Below are positions 24,989 through 32,650 of a DNA stretch of 64,000 nt, piece by piece (position 1 is the stretch's first letter; each line of letters starts with the position of its first letter). Position numbers and translations under genes: made by a program. Below the pieces are notes generated by a model, which searched no databases, was not told the DNA's origin, and worked only from the letters and a program-made list of their open reading frames with translations. The stretch comes from Actinacidiphila alni (GTDB lineage Bacteria > Actinomycetota > Actinomycetes > Streptomycetales > Streptomycetaceae). Location: positions 124,001-188,000 of the forward strand of contig NZ_FONG01000003.1 in assembly GCF_900112845.1 (NCBI RefSeq), given 5' to 3'.

Positions 24989-25946
24989 GCGCGGGGCCGG
25001 CCCCGCACCGGCCGCCGCCGCGCCCCGCCGGCCCGCGGTGCCCCCGGCGGCCGGCGCCATCGTCATGGCGACCGGCATCATCTCCGTCGGCTTCCACCTC
25101 ATCGGCGACGACACCCTGTCCGCGATCCTGCTGGCCGTCGCGGCGGCCGTATGGGTGTGGCTGGCCGCGACCTTCGCGGCCACGCTGCTGCGCGACCGGG
25201 CCCGCTGGCAGGCGCAGGCCGCCAACCCGCCCGCCCTGACCGCCGTCGCCGCGACCTGCGTACTCGGCACCCGGCTCTCGCTGTCGGGCCACCGCACCAT
25301 GGCGCAGGCGCTGCTGGTCATCGCGGTCGCGGTCTGGCCCTGGCTGCTGGTGTCAGTGCTCCGGCACTGGAAACGCCCGGCGCCCGGCGCCGCCTTCCTC
25401 GTCTGCGTCGCCACCCAGGGCCTCGCGGTCCTGGCCGCCACCCTCTCGCTCGCCGACGGCACCGCGTGGCTCGGCCGCGCCGCGGTGATCGCCTTCTGCC
25501 TCGGCGTCTTCCTCTACGGCGAGGCGCTCGCCCGCTTCGACATCCGGCAGGTGCTGACCGGCTCCGGCGACCACTGGATCGCCGCCGGCGCGCTGGCGAT
25601 CTCCGCGCTCGCCGGCTCCAAACTCACCGCGTCCCCGCTGTGGTCGGGCGGCACCCACACCACCTTGAAGATCGCCACGCTGGTGCTGCTGAGCCTGGAC
25701 TTCGCCTGGTACGCGGTGCTCGCGGTCTGCGAGATCCTGCGGCCGCGGCCCCGCTACGACATCCGCCGCTGGTCCACGGTCTTCCCGCTCGGCATGACCG
25801 CGGTGGCGACCCTCTCCACCTCCGCCGCCGCGGACCTGCCGGGCCTGCACGGCCTCGGGACGGTCCTGTTGTGGATCGCCGCCGCCGTCTGGCTGCTCGT
25901 CCTGCTGGGCCTCGGCCGCTCCCTGGCCGCCGCCGCGCAGCGCTGA
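24975..25946 (+). CDS. SLAC1/TehA-type anion channel, fifth gene of the nar operon
   Basis: This 323-residue protein is predicted to have about ten membrane helices and shows the TDT/SLAC1 family start (PAAGAIVMATGIISVGFHLIG). A GTG at 24975 inside narI is the likely start (narI and this gene overlap by 14 nt); a GTG at 24927 is possible. Family members include TehA (tellurite resistance), malate transporters and plant SLAC1/SLAH channels, which pass nitrate and chloride. Streptomycete nar loci usually need a NarK-type nitrate/nitrite carrier, and none is visible here. A role in nitrate entry or nitrite exit is an attractive inference, not shown by sequence. Confidence 0.85.
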   Translation: MSTTERGAGPAPAAAAPRRPAVPPAAGAIVMATGIISVGFHLIGDDTLSAILLAVAAAVWVWLAATFAATLLRDRARWQAQAANPPALTAVAATCVLGTRLSLSGHRTMAQALLVIAVAVWPWLLVSVLRHWKRPAPGAAFLVCVATQGLAVLAATLSLADGTAWLGRAAVIAFCLGVFLYGEALARFDIRQVLTGSGDHWIAAGALAISALAGSKLTASPLWSGGTHTTLKIATLVLLSLDFAWYAVLAVCEILRPRPRYDIRRWSTVFPLGMTAVATLSTSAAADLPGLHGLGTVLLWIAAAVWLLVLLGLGRSLAAAAQR

Positions 25947-26128
25947 AAACCATCGCCTACCTGGGGTGATATGCCAAACGCATTGCTTGCTGCGCAACAG
26001 GTATTGGACCGCGCCGATCACCCGCTCCGACGATGGAAGCGCCGCACGGACACCGGTGAACGTCACGGGCGGCGCCGCGCACGAGCGCGGCAGGACCACG
26101 CGGATGTGTGCGGCGGAGAGGCAGTGCG

Positions 26129-27211
26129 ATGCGGGAGATCTGGATTCTCGGGGCGACGGGCCGGACGGGGCGGTCGATCGCCGCGCTGCTCGCGGCCGAG
26201 GGCGAACCGCTGGTCCTGGTCGGGCGGGACGCCGGACGCCTCGGCGCCGCGGCCGGGACGGTCACCGCGGTGGGCGGCACCGCGCGGACCGTGGTCGCCG
26301 GATCGGTCGAGGAGACCGCGGCGGCACTGCGCGGGGAGACCCCGGCCGTGGTCGTCAACACCATCGGACCGTTCGCCGAGACCGCGCCGCCGATCGTACG
26401 GGCCTGCCCGCCCGGCACCCACTACGTCGACCTGACCAATGAACTGCGGTCGGTCGCCGCGACCCTCGACCTGCACGAGGCGGCCGTGGCCGCCGGGCAG
26501 ACACTGGTGGCAGGCGCCGGATTCGGGGTGCTCGCCACCGAGAGCGTGGTGCTCCGGCTGTGCGAGGGCCGGCCCCCGGCGGAGCGGGTGCGCGTGGACG
26601 CCCTGGCCGCCGTCGGAACCGAACCCGGCCTCATGGGGTACGCGCTCGCGGCGGCCCTGGTGGACGGCGTCGCGGCGGGCGGCGGGCGGTACGCGGACGG
26701 CCGGTTCGTACGGGACCGGCTCGGTGGCGCCGTCGAGCGGTTCGCGCTGCCGGACGGCACGGCGGTCTCGTCCGGCAGCGCGCCGTCCGGTGAGCTGGAG
26801 GCCGCGCGGCGGGCCAGCGGGGCGGGCACCGTGACCGCCGCGTCGGGCGCGATCCCGACCGGGCGGGCGGCCCGCGCCGTGCTGCCGCTGGCGTCGCTGC
26901 TGCTGGCCAGGCCGGCGCTCGGCGGGGCGGCGAAGCGGCGGCTGGCCCGGGTGAAGCTGCCGGAGCGTCCGGCGGCCAGGGAAATCTCCTGGGCGCGCGC
27001 CCGGGTGGGCTGGGCCGACGGCAGTGTCCGGGAGGGCTGGCTGCGGGCGGGGGACGGGATGGACTTCACGGCCGCGGTCGCCGCGGAGACGGCCGGCCGG
27101 CTGGCCCGGGGAGAGGGCCGCCCCGGTGCCTTCACGCCCGGCGCGCTCTTCGGCGCATGTCTGGCGGAGAGCGCGGGCGGCAGCTTCGTCATGCCGTCCG
27201 GGGTTTCGTGA
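26129..27211 (+). CDS. Saccharopine-dehydrogenase-like NAD(P)-binding protein
   Basis: This 360-residue cytoplasmic protein has an N-terminal Rossmann fold (ILGATGRTGRSIAALLAAEG, residues 5-24). A YVDLTNE and GAGFGVLATE pattern follows, typical of the Sacchrp_dh_NADP group of trans-acting enoyl-reductase-like proteins. The start at ATG 26129 has GGAGAGG 8 nt upstream. It is not a lysine-pathway enzyme by context: no lys genes are near. The substrate is unknown. Confidence 0.8.
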   Translation: MREIWILGATGRTGRSIAALLAAEGEPLVLVGRDAGRLGAAAGTVTAVGGTARTVVAGSVEETAAALRGETPAVVVNTIGPFAETAPPIVRACPPGTHYVDLTNELRSVAATLDLHEAAVAAGQTLVAGAGFGVLATESVVLRLCEGRPPAERVRVDALAAVGTEPGLMGYALAAALVDGVAAGGGRYADGRFVRDRLGGAVERFALPDGTAVSSGSAPSGELEAARRASGAGTVTAASGAIPTGRAARAVLPLASLLLARPALGGAAKRRLARVKLPERPAAREISWARARVGWADGSVREGWLRAGDGMDFTAAVAAETAGRLARGEGRPGAFTPGALFGACLAESAGGSFVMPSGVS

Positions 27212-27288
27212 CGGCTGAGGTTTCGTGGCGTCCGAGGGTCCTGGCGTCCGAGGTGTCCTGACCGGCCGACGTCAGTGGGCCGGGGCCG

Positions 27289-27516
27289 TCACTCGTCCTC
27301 CGTCGTGTCGCCCTCCGGTTCCGGGACGGTCGGTACGGCCGGGGCGGGCTCGTCGGCGCGCGGCGGCCTGATCACCACCGAGCCGGAGTCCAGGTCGATC
27401 ATGCCGCGCCCGGGGTCATTGCTGCCGGCGTCCTCGCGGGTCAGCTCCAGGCGGTTGCGCTCGTCCTCGGTGTGCTTGCGGCCCGGCACAAAAAGCTCAT
27501 CCATGAAGTTGAACAT
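27289..27516 (-). CDS. Small DUF6191-type protein
   Basis: This 75-residue cytoplasmic protein begins MFNFMDELFVPGRKHTEDER, a sequence I recognise as a conserved actinobacterial small-protein family (DUF6191 type) of unknown function. The start at ATG 27516 is fixed by GAAGAGGAG and by the conserved N terminus. The tail is acidic and proline-rich. It is divergent from the HTH gene at 27671; the 154-bp gap holds a large palindrome. Confidence 0.75.
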   Translation of the reverse strand: MFNFMDELFVPGRKHTEDERNRLELTREDAGSNDPGRGMIDLDSGSVVIRPPRADEPAPAVPTVPEPEGDTTEDE

Positions 27517-27622
27517 GCAACTCCTCTTCGGCTTCTCGGCGCACCGCGTCCCGGACCGTCGCGGCTCCACTTCAGGCTACGCCCGGAATCCCCCGAATGG
27601 GTGACGGGTACATGCGTCTTCC

Positions 27623-27659
27623 GACAACCGGGGGTTGACACTGTCAACCCCCGGTTGTC
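27623..27659. promoter_or_regulatory. Perfect 37-bp palindrome overlapping the HTH promoter
   Basis: GACAACCGGGGGTTGACA (27623-27640), one C, and its exact 18-bp complement (27642-27659). It contains the -35 hexamer TTGACA and ends 11 nt before the HTH start codon. The size and symmetry suggest an operator for a dimeric or tetrameric regulator, most simply the small HTH protein itself. Confidence 0.8.
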
Positions 27660-27664
27660 AGGAT
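27635..27664 (+). promoter_or_regulatory. Leaderless promoter TTGACA-N18-CAGGAT
   Basis: TTGACA (27635-27640) and CAGGAT (27659-27664) are separated by 18 nt. The ATG at 27671 lies 6 nt after the -10, and there is no ribosome site. Confidence 0.6.
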
Positions 27665-27670
27665 GGTGGC

Positions 27671-27889
27671 ATGGCGACATCCCGAGATCTCTCGACGCAC
27701 GAAGCGGCCTTCACCCGGATCAAGGAGGCCCGCGCCCAGGCCCTCCACCACGCCCGCCTGGCGCAGCAGTACGCGGCCGAGCGTCGCGAGCTGATGCAGC
27801 AGCTCATCGACCAGGGCGTCACCCAGTCCGACATCGCCCGCGAGCTGGGGGTGTCCCGGCAGGCGATCCAGAAGATGCTCGCTGTTTAG
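27671..27889 (+). CDS. Small helix-turn-helix DNA-binding protein
   Basis: This 72-residue protein combines a charged helical N-terminal half (FTRIKEARAQALHHARLAQQ) with a C-terminal HTH, VTQSDIARELGVSRQAIQKM. Proteins of this form are common in streptomycetes and little studied. The start at ATG 27671 fits a leaderless transcript. The gene follows a perfect 37-bp palindrome that covers its -35 and spacer, so autoregulation is likely. Its stop overlaps the stop of the convergent monooxygenase gene by 4 nt. Confidence 0.8.
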   Translation: MATSRDLSTHEAAFTRIKEARAQALHHARLAQQYAAERRELMQQLIDQGVTQSDIARELGVSRQAIQKMLAV

Positions 27890-29553
27890 GGCCGCCTAGG
27901 GACGTCTGGGGCCTTCCGGCGTCGCAGCCGCTGGCGGACGGCGTCCGCGATCGCCGGGCCGAACCAGCGTTCCGCCGCGGCGCGCAGCTTCTCCAGCGCC
28001 TCCGGACCCGGACGCGGCTCGTCCGAGGCCCAGGCCACGTACGCATCCGGCCGGATCAGAAGGGCGGCGGGACCGGGGCGGCCGGACGGCGCGGGCCGTG
28101 CGGTGACCACCTCGACGCGGCCGCCCCACGGACCGAGTGCCGCGGCGGCCGACGCGTCGTCGGTCAGGTCGAGCAGCAACGGCCGCGCGGACCGCGCCAG
28201 TTCGGCCAGCCGTACGGCGCCGCCCGTGGTCACCACGTCCAGGTCCGGCGCGAACCGGCCGACCAGTGAGTGCGGTTCGGGTTCGCCCATGTCGTAGCGG
28301 ACATCGGTGCCCGCCGTCAGATCCGCGAGGTGCTGAACGGTGGCGGGCTGCGTGAGGAGTTCGCCGAACAGCTCCCGAAGCGCCGTGACGTCCTGGCCCG
28401 GTGCGGTCAACGCGGCCTGGGCCTGGGCGTAGACGACCATCCGCCGCGCCGCCTTTCCGCGCTCCGCCTCGTAACTGTCGAGCAGACCCGCGGGTGCCTC
28501 GCCGCGGATCTCGGCGGCGAGCTTCCAGCCGAGATTGACCGCGTCCTGGAGTCCGAGGTTGAGGCCGGGACCGCCGCCCGCGGTGTAGACATGGGCGGCG
28601 TCCCCGATCAGGAACACCCTGCGGTCCCTGAACCGTTCGGCGACCCGCGTATTGCCGCCGGTCAACCGGCGCAGGACGTACGGGCCTTCACCGGCCGGCG
28701 GGCCGAGCGGCACGTCGCACCCCAGCACCCGGCGGATGCTCTCGGCCATCTCCGTCAGGCTCATCGGCGCCGCCGTCTCCGGCTGGTCCCACTCCGTGGT
28801 GCTGACCAGCGCCGGGCGGCCGGGGAAGGGCGCGTAGGAGAAACCGCCGCGCTCGGTCCGCAGCGGCAGGAACGGCAGGACGGGACCGTGTCCCGGCACG
28901 TTCAGCGCGCCGCTGGCCGGATCGATCCACTGCTCGGGGACGGCCGCGTGCGCCGTCCTGCTCGTCCTGCGGTCGTAGCTGACACCCGGGAAGCCGATGC
29001 CCGAGAGCTTGCGGGTGACGCTGTGGGCGCCGTCCGCGCCGACGACGTAACGGGCCCGCAGCCGGTGGCCGCCGTCGGGACCCGTGACGTCCAGCGCGAC
29101 GGTGTCGGCGCCGGCCCGCTCCCCGGCCGGCTCCTGCGCGAGGGCGACCACGTCATGACCGCGCCGGATCTCCACGCCCAGCTCCGTCGCCCGCTCCTCC
29201 AGGACCGCGACGATCCGCTGCTGCGGCGCCGCCAGGGTGTGAACGGGGCTGTCCGGCAACAGACTCAGGTCGAGCGGCAGCGCGGCGAACATGAAATACG
29301 CGGAATTCGGCCGCGGCGGTCCCGGCACGCCGCCGATCCGCTCGTACAGCCCCCGGCGGTCGATCAGCGGCACGACCTGGCCGAGCAGACCGTTCGCCTT
29401 GGGTTCCGTGCTCGGCTCCGGCAGCCGCTCCAGGACGAGCGGCCGCACCCCGGCCAGTGCCAACTCGCAAGCCAGCATAAGGCCGTTGGGGCCGCCGCCG
29501 ACGACGACAACATCCGGTATGTCGGTCGCGTCCATGGATCGGCGGGGCGTCAT
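27886..29553 (-). CDS. FAD-dependent aromatic monooxygenase, PheA/TfdB family
   Basis: This 555-residue flavoprotein hydroxylase starts at ATG 29553 with GGAGGACCGC upstream. The FAD-binding dinucleotide motif is VVVVGGGPNGLML near residues 16-28, the family DG motif lies in VVGADGAHSVTRKLSG, and the GD motif is GDAAHVYTAGGGPGLNLGLQD. A thioredoxin-like C-terminal domain follows, as in phenol-type hydroxylases and antibiotic-tailoring or rifampicin monooxygenases. It is co-transcribed with the upstream TetR gene (ATGA overlap). The substrate is unknown; the regulator may sense it. Confidence 0.9.
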   Translation of the reverse strand: MTPRRSMDATDIPDVVVVGGGPNGLMLACELALAGVRPLVLERLPEPSTEPKANGLLGQVVPLIDRRGLYERIGGVPGPPRPNSAYFMFAALPLDLSLLPDSPVHTLAAPQQRIVAVLEERATELGVEIRRGHDVVALAQEPAGERAGADTVALDVTGPDGGHRLRARYVVGADGAHSVTRKLSGIGFPGVSYDRRTSRTAHAAVPEQWIDPASGALNVPGHGPVLPFLPLRTERGGFSYAPFPGRPALVSTTEWDQPETAAPMSLTEMAESIRRVLGCDVPLGPPAGEGPYVLRRLTGGNTRVAERFRDRRVFLIGDAAHVYTAGGGPGLNLGLQDAVNLGWKLAAEIRGEAPAGLLDSYEAERGKAARRMVVYAQAQAALTAPGQDVTALRELFGELLTQPATVQHLADLTAGTDVRYDMGEPEPHSLVGRFAPDLDVVTTGGAVRLAELARSARPLLLDLTDDASAAAALGPWGGRVEVVTARPAPSGRPGPAALLIRPDAYVAWASDEPRPGPEALEKLRAAAERWFGPAIADAVRQRLRRRKAPDVPRRP

Positions 29554-30221
29554 GCGGTCCTCCGGGGCGGTACGGGCAGGCCGTGCGCGAGCGCGTCGAA
29601 CGCCTCGCGCAGGACATCGGCGAGCGGGGCCGGCGGGTCGGCGTTCATCGCGTGCTCGACGGCCACGGCGCTGCACGCGCCGACCACGGCGGCGAGCAGC
29701 TTCGGATACAGGTCCCGCGCGGCGTCGGTGCCGGTGCGCTCGGCGATCGCCGCGGCCAACTCCGCCTGCGCGACGGCGTTCGCCTTGACGATCTCGCCGT
29801 GCAGGGCCGGTTCCGCCAGCATCAGGCGGAGCCCCTCCGCCCAGCGCTTGCGGTCGCGCGCCGGCCCGGCGCCGGGTGTGCCCCGCGGCGCGAACTGCTC
29901 CTCCACGGCCCGCACCACCGAGTTCCAGAGCGGTTCGTCGTCCGGCCGCGCCCGCAGCCGGTCCGCGACCCGTCCCATGCGCTCCAGATGGCTGGCCGCG
30001 ATGGCCTCCGCCTTGCCGGAGAAGTAGTTGCGGAAGGTGCGCTCGGAGACATTCGCGGCGGTGGCGATGTCCTCCACGCTCACATTCGCCCAGCCGCGTT
30101 CCACGCAGAGGCGGATCGCCGCCTGGCTGAGCGCGACCCGCGTCTCCCGCTTCTTGCGCTCCCGCAGACCGGGACCGGGGTCAGAAGCGGGGTCAGAACC
30201 GGCGTTTGCATCCGTCGTCAT
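29550..30221 (-). CDS. TetR-family regulator of the monooxygenase operon
   Basis: This 223-residue regulator has an HTH at about residues 25-70 (RETRVALSQAAIRLCVERG then VSVEDIATAANVSERTFRNY). The start at ATG 30221 is supported by domain content; an upstream ATG at 30257 lies inside the operator. It lies immediately before the FAD monooxygenase, with overlapping stop and start. A long inverted repeat at 30244-30290 covers the promoter region shared with the divergent nitronate monooxygenase gene. Confidence 0.88.
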   Translation of the reverse strand: MTTDANAGSDPASDPGPGLRERKKRETRVALSQAAIRLCVERGWANVSVEDIATAANVSERTFRNYFSGKAEAIAASHLERMGRVADRLRARPDDEPLWNSVVRAVEEQFAPRGTPGAGPARDRKRWAEGLRLMLAEPALHGEIVKANAVAQAELAAAIAERTGTDAARDLYPKLLAAVVGACSAVAVEHAMNADPPAPLADVLREAFDALAHGLPVPPRRTA

Positions 30222-30243
30222 GCGGCCCACCGTAGGAGAAAAA

Positions 30244-30290
30244 TGCCGGATCGGCAAGATTACGTATCCGGCAATATTGCTGATCCGGCA
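30244..30290. promoter_or_regulatory. Inverted-repeat operator between tetR and nitronate monooxygenase
   Basis: The arms TGCCGGATCGGCAA (30244-30257) and TTGCTGATCCGGCA (30277-30290) match at 13 of 14 positions. The smaller palindrome GCAATATTGC (30271-30280) overlaps the inner edge of the right arm. It lies between the two divergent starts at 30221 and 30341. Confidence 0.6.
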
Positions 30291-30340
30291 CGTATCATGG
30301 CGCTGTCGAGGCGCGGGTGCTACCGGCGATGATGGCGGGC

Positions 30341-31314
30341 ATGACCTTGTCGACGCGGTTCACGCGGATGTTCGGGATGCGGCATCCGATCGCGCTGGCC
30401 CCGATGGGAGGTTCGGCGGGCGGTGAGCTGGCGGCGGCCGTGTCGCGCGGCGGCGGCCTCGGCCTGGTCGGCGGTGGCAGCGGGGAACGGGCGTGGCTGG
30501 CGCGGGAGTTGCCGATCGCGGCCGGGAGCGGGCTGCCCTGGGGTGTCGGCTTCCTGTGCTGGGCGGCCGAAGTGGCCGCCGTCGAGCGGGCGTTGGAGTA
30601 CGGCCCGGCCGCGGTGATGCTGTCCTTCGGGGACCCGGCGCCCTTCGTCGGGCTGGTGCGGGACGCCGGGGCCGCCGTGATCGTGCAGGTCACCGATGTC
30701 GCGGAGGCCCGGCGGGCGGTGGCGGTCGGCGCCGACGTGATCGTGGCGCAGGGCACCGAAAGCGGCGGGCACGGGGCGCGGCGGGGGAGGTCCACGCTGC
30801 CCTTCGTGCCGGTGGTCGCCGACCTCGCCGCCCCGATTCCGGTGCTCGCGGTGGGCGGCATCGCCGACGGACGCGGTGTGGCCGCCGCCCTGGCGCTGGG
30901 CGCCGAGGGCGCGCTGATCGGCACCCGCTTCCAGGCGACGGCGGAAGCGCTGGCCGACCCCGCCGCCGTCGAGTCGATCGTCCGCGGGAGCGGCCAGGAC
31001 ACCGAGCGCACCAGCGTGCTGGACATCGCCCGTGAGTCGCCGTGGCCGAGGACGTACACCGCCCGGACCCTCGGGCATCCGTATCTGGACCGCTGGCGCG
31101 GCCGGGAGGCGGAATTGGCCGCCGATCCGGGGGCGCGCGCGGAATACCGCGCCGATGTGGCGCGCGGCGCGGCGCGGTGCCGGTGCTTCCGGTGTGGGCC
31201 GGTGAGGCCGTCGATCTCGTCACCGATGTGCCGCGCGCGGCGGACCTCGTCGGCGCGCTGGCCGCGCAGGCGGAAGAAGCCCTCGGCCGGGCGGGGCGGA
31301 CCGGCAAGCACTGA
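30341..31314 (+). CDS. Nitronate monooxygenase-like protein with apparent frameshift
   Basis: The FMN-dependent TIM-barrel family (2-nitropropane dioxygenase-like) is clear from the start RFTRMFGMRHPIALAPMGGS, GGGLGLVGGGSG, GTESGGHGARRG with the family histidine, and VGGIADGRGVAAALALGA. From about residue 275 the frame changes. After RADVARG the expected tail (VWAGEAVDLVTDVPRAADLV) is found one frame over, ending at 31314, while the original frame runs on without homology to 31525. The break falls in a GC run near 31160-31175. It could be a real mutation, a sequencing slip, or rarely a programmed shift. The core is intact, so activity is possible. ATG 30341 is the usual family start. Confidence 0.7.
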
Positions 31315-31363
31315 CGGCGCGGAGCCGAGGCCAGGTGTCCCCGGCCCGGGGTTCGCCGACCGG

Positions 31364-31379
31364 TGGCAGGATACTTGCG
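31364..31379 (+). promoter_or_regulatory. GapR-type box 1, TGGCAGGATACTTGCG
   Basis: This lies 143 bp upstream of gapR. The same 16-mer pattern occurs twice before gap at 32524 and 32557. TGGC plus a TTGC-type half is typical of AraC-family sites. Confidence 0.6.
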
Positions 31380-31521
31380 GCAGGGGTGAGTGCCGCCAGG
31401 CCCGTACGGCACGGGCCGCCGGGGCGGCGGGATCCCCCTCAGCGGCGGACAGCCCGTACGCGGCCGGCAACCGTACGCGTACGGCAGCCCGTCACGGGCG
31501 CGGCGGAAAGGGAGCGATCCG

Positions 31522-32469
31522 ATGAGCCGGAAGAACCACCAGGTGGCCGTCCTCGTGCTGGAAGGCGCGAAGCCGCTGGACGTCGGCATCCCCGCGCAGG
31601 TCTTCTCGCGCCGGCCGAGCATGCCGTACGAGGTACGGGTGTGCGGGGCCGCGCCCGGTCTGGTGACCGGCGGCGACGGCCTGTCGTACCACGTGGCCGA
31701 CGGACTCGACGCGATCGGCGAGGTGGACACCGTCTTCATCCCCGGCTACCGCGAACCGGCGGTCACCGAGCCCCCGGCGGCGGTGGTCGACGCGCTGATG
31801 GCGGCGCACCGGCGCGGTGCGCGGCTCGCGGCGATCTCGACCGGCGCCTTCGCCCTGGCGGCGACCGGACTGCTGGACGGCAAGCGGGCGACGACCCACT
31901 GGCACTACACCAAGGCCCTCGCCGAGCGGCATCCGCTGGTGCGGGTGGACGAGAATGTGCTGTTCGTGGACGAGGGCTCCGTCCTCACCTCGGCGGGCGC
32001 GGCCTCCGGCATCGACATGTGCCTGCACCTGGTGCGGCGCGACCACGGCGTGGGCCTGTCCCACCATGTGGCCAGACGGCTGGTGGCGGCGCCGTACCGC
32101 AGCGGGGGACAGGCGCAGTACGTGCCCAGGAGCGTCCCGGAGCCGCTCGGCGACGTCTTCGCCAGTACGCGCGAATGGGTGCTCGCGCACCTCGCCGAGC
32201 CGTTGACGCTGGACGCGCTGGCCCGCAACGCGCGGGTGTCCGCGCGGACCTTCTCGCGGCGCTTCGTGCAGGACACCGGCTACACGCCGATGCAATGGGT
32301 GCTGCGGGCCCGGGTGGACCTGGCGCGCGAGCTGCTGGAACGCACCGACCTGGGTGTCGAGCAGATCGCCGACCGCGTCGGTCTCGGCACGGGCGCCAAT
32401 CTGCGGCTGCACTTCCAGCGGATTCTCGGCACCTCGCCGACGGAGTACCGGCACACCTTCTCGGCGTGA
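31522..32469 (+). CDS. gapR: AraC/XylS-family activator with DJ-1-like domain, regulator of gap
   Basis: This 315-residue regulator has an N-terminal DJ-1/PfpI (GATase1-like) domain, residues 8-190, with ISTGAFALAATGLLDGKRAT. A C-terminal double-HTH AraC domain follows (LTLDALARNARVSARTFSRR and LGVEQIADRVGLGTGANLR). The start at ATG 31522 follows AAAGGGAG. It lies directly upstream of a glyceraldehyde-3-phosphate dehydrogenase gene. In Streptomyces aureofaciens an AraC/XylS protein, GapR, in the same position is required for gap expression, which is the basis for the name. Shared boxes before both genes support this. Confidence 0.85.
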   Translation: MSRKNHQVAVLVLEGAKPLDVGIPAQVFSRRPSMPYEVRVCGAAPGLVTGGDGLSYHVADGLDAIGEVDTVFIPGYREPAVTEPPAAVVDALMAAHRRGARLAAISTGAFALAATGLLDGKRATTHWHYTKALAERHPLVRVDENVLFVDEGSVLTSAGAASGIDMCLHLVRRDHGVGLSHHVARRLVAAPYRSGGQAQYVPRSVPEPLGDVFASTREWVLAHLAEPLTLDALARNARVSARTFSRRFVQDTGYTPMQWVLRARVDLARELLERTDLGVEQIADRVGLGTGANLRLHFQRILGTSPTEYRHTFSA

Positions 32470-32523
32470 GCGCGCCCGGGTTCCCGGTCCGGGCGCGCCC
32501 CGGGCATGTAACCGATCGCCAGG

Positions 32524-32572
32524 TGGCGGGATCCTTGCGGCCGATGGCGGAGAGTCTGGCGAGACACTTGCG
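32524..32572 (+). promoter_or_regulatory. Two GapR-type boxes upstream of gap
   Basis: TGGCGGGATCCTTGCG (32524-32539) and TGGCGAGACACTTGCG (32557-32572) are direct repeats 33 bp apart. Each matches the box before gapR at 13 or more of 16 positions. They lie 79-127 bp before the gap ATG, a suitable place for an AraC activator. Confidence 0.65.
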
Positions 32573-32650
32573 CACACTGGCATTCAGGCCACTGTCCGCG
32601 CGGCCGGCGGCTGCCGACCATGGAGGAAGTGACGAAAGGAGTCCCCCCTC

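Noticed and set aside
31315..31525. C-terminal 70 codons of the original nitronate monooxygenase frame
   Set aside because: Arg/Pro-rich shadow sequence past the frameshift; the family tail is in the other frame.
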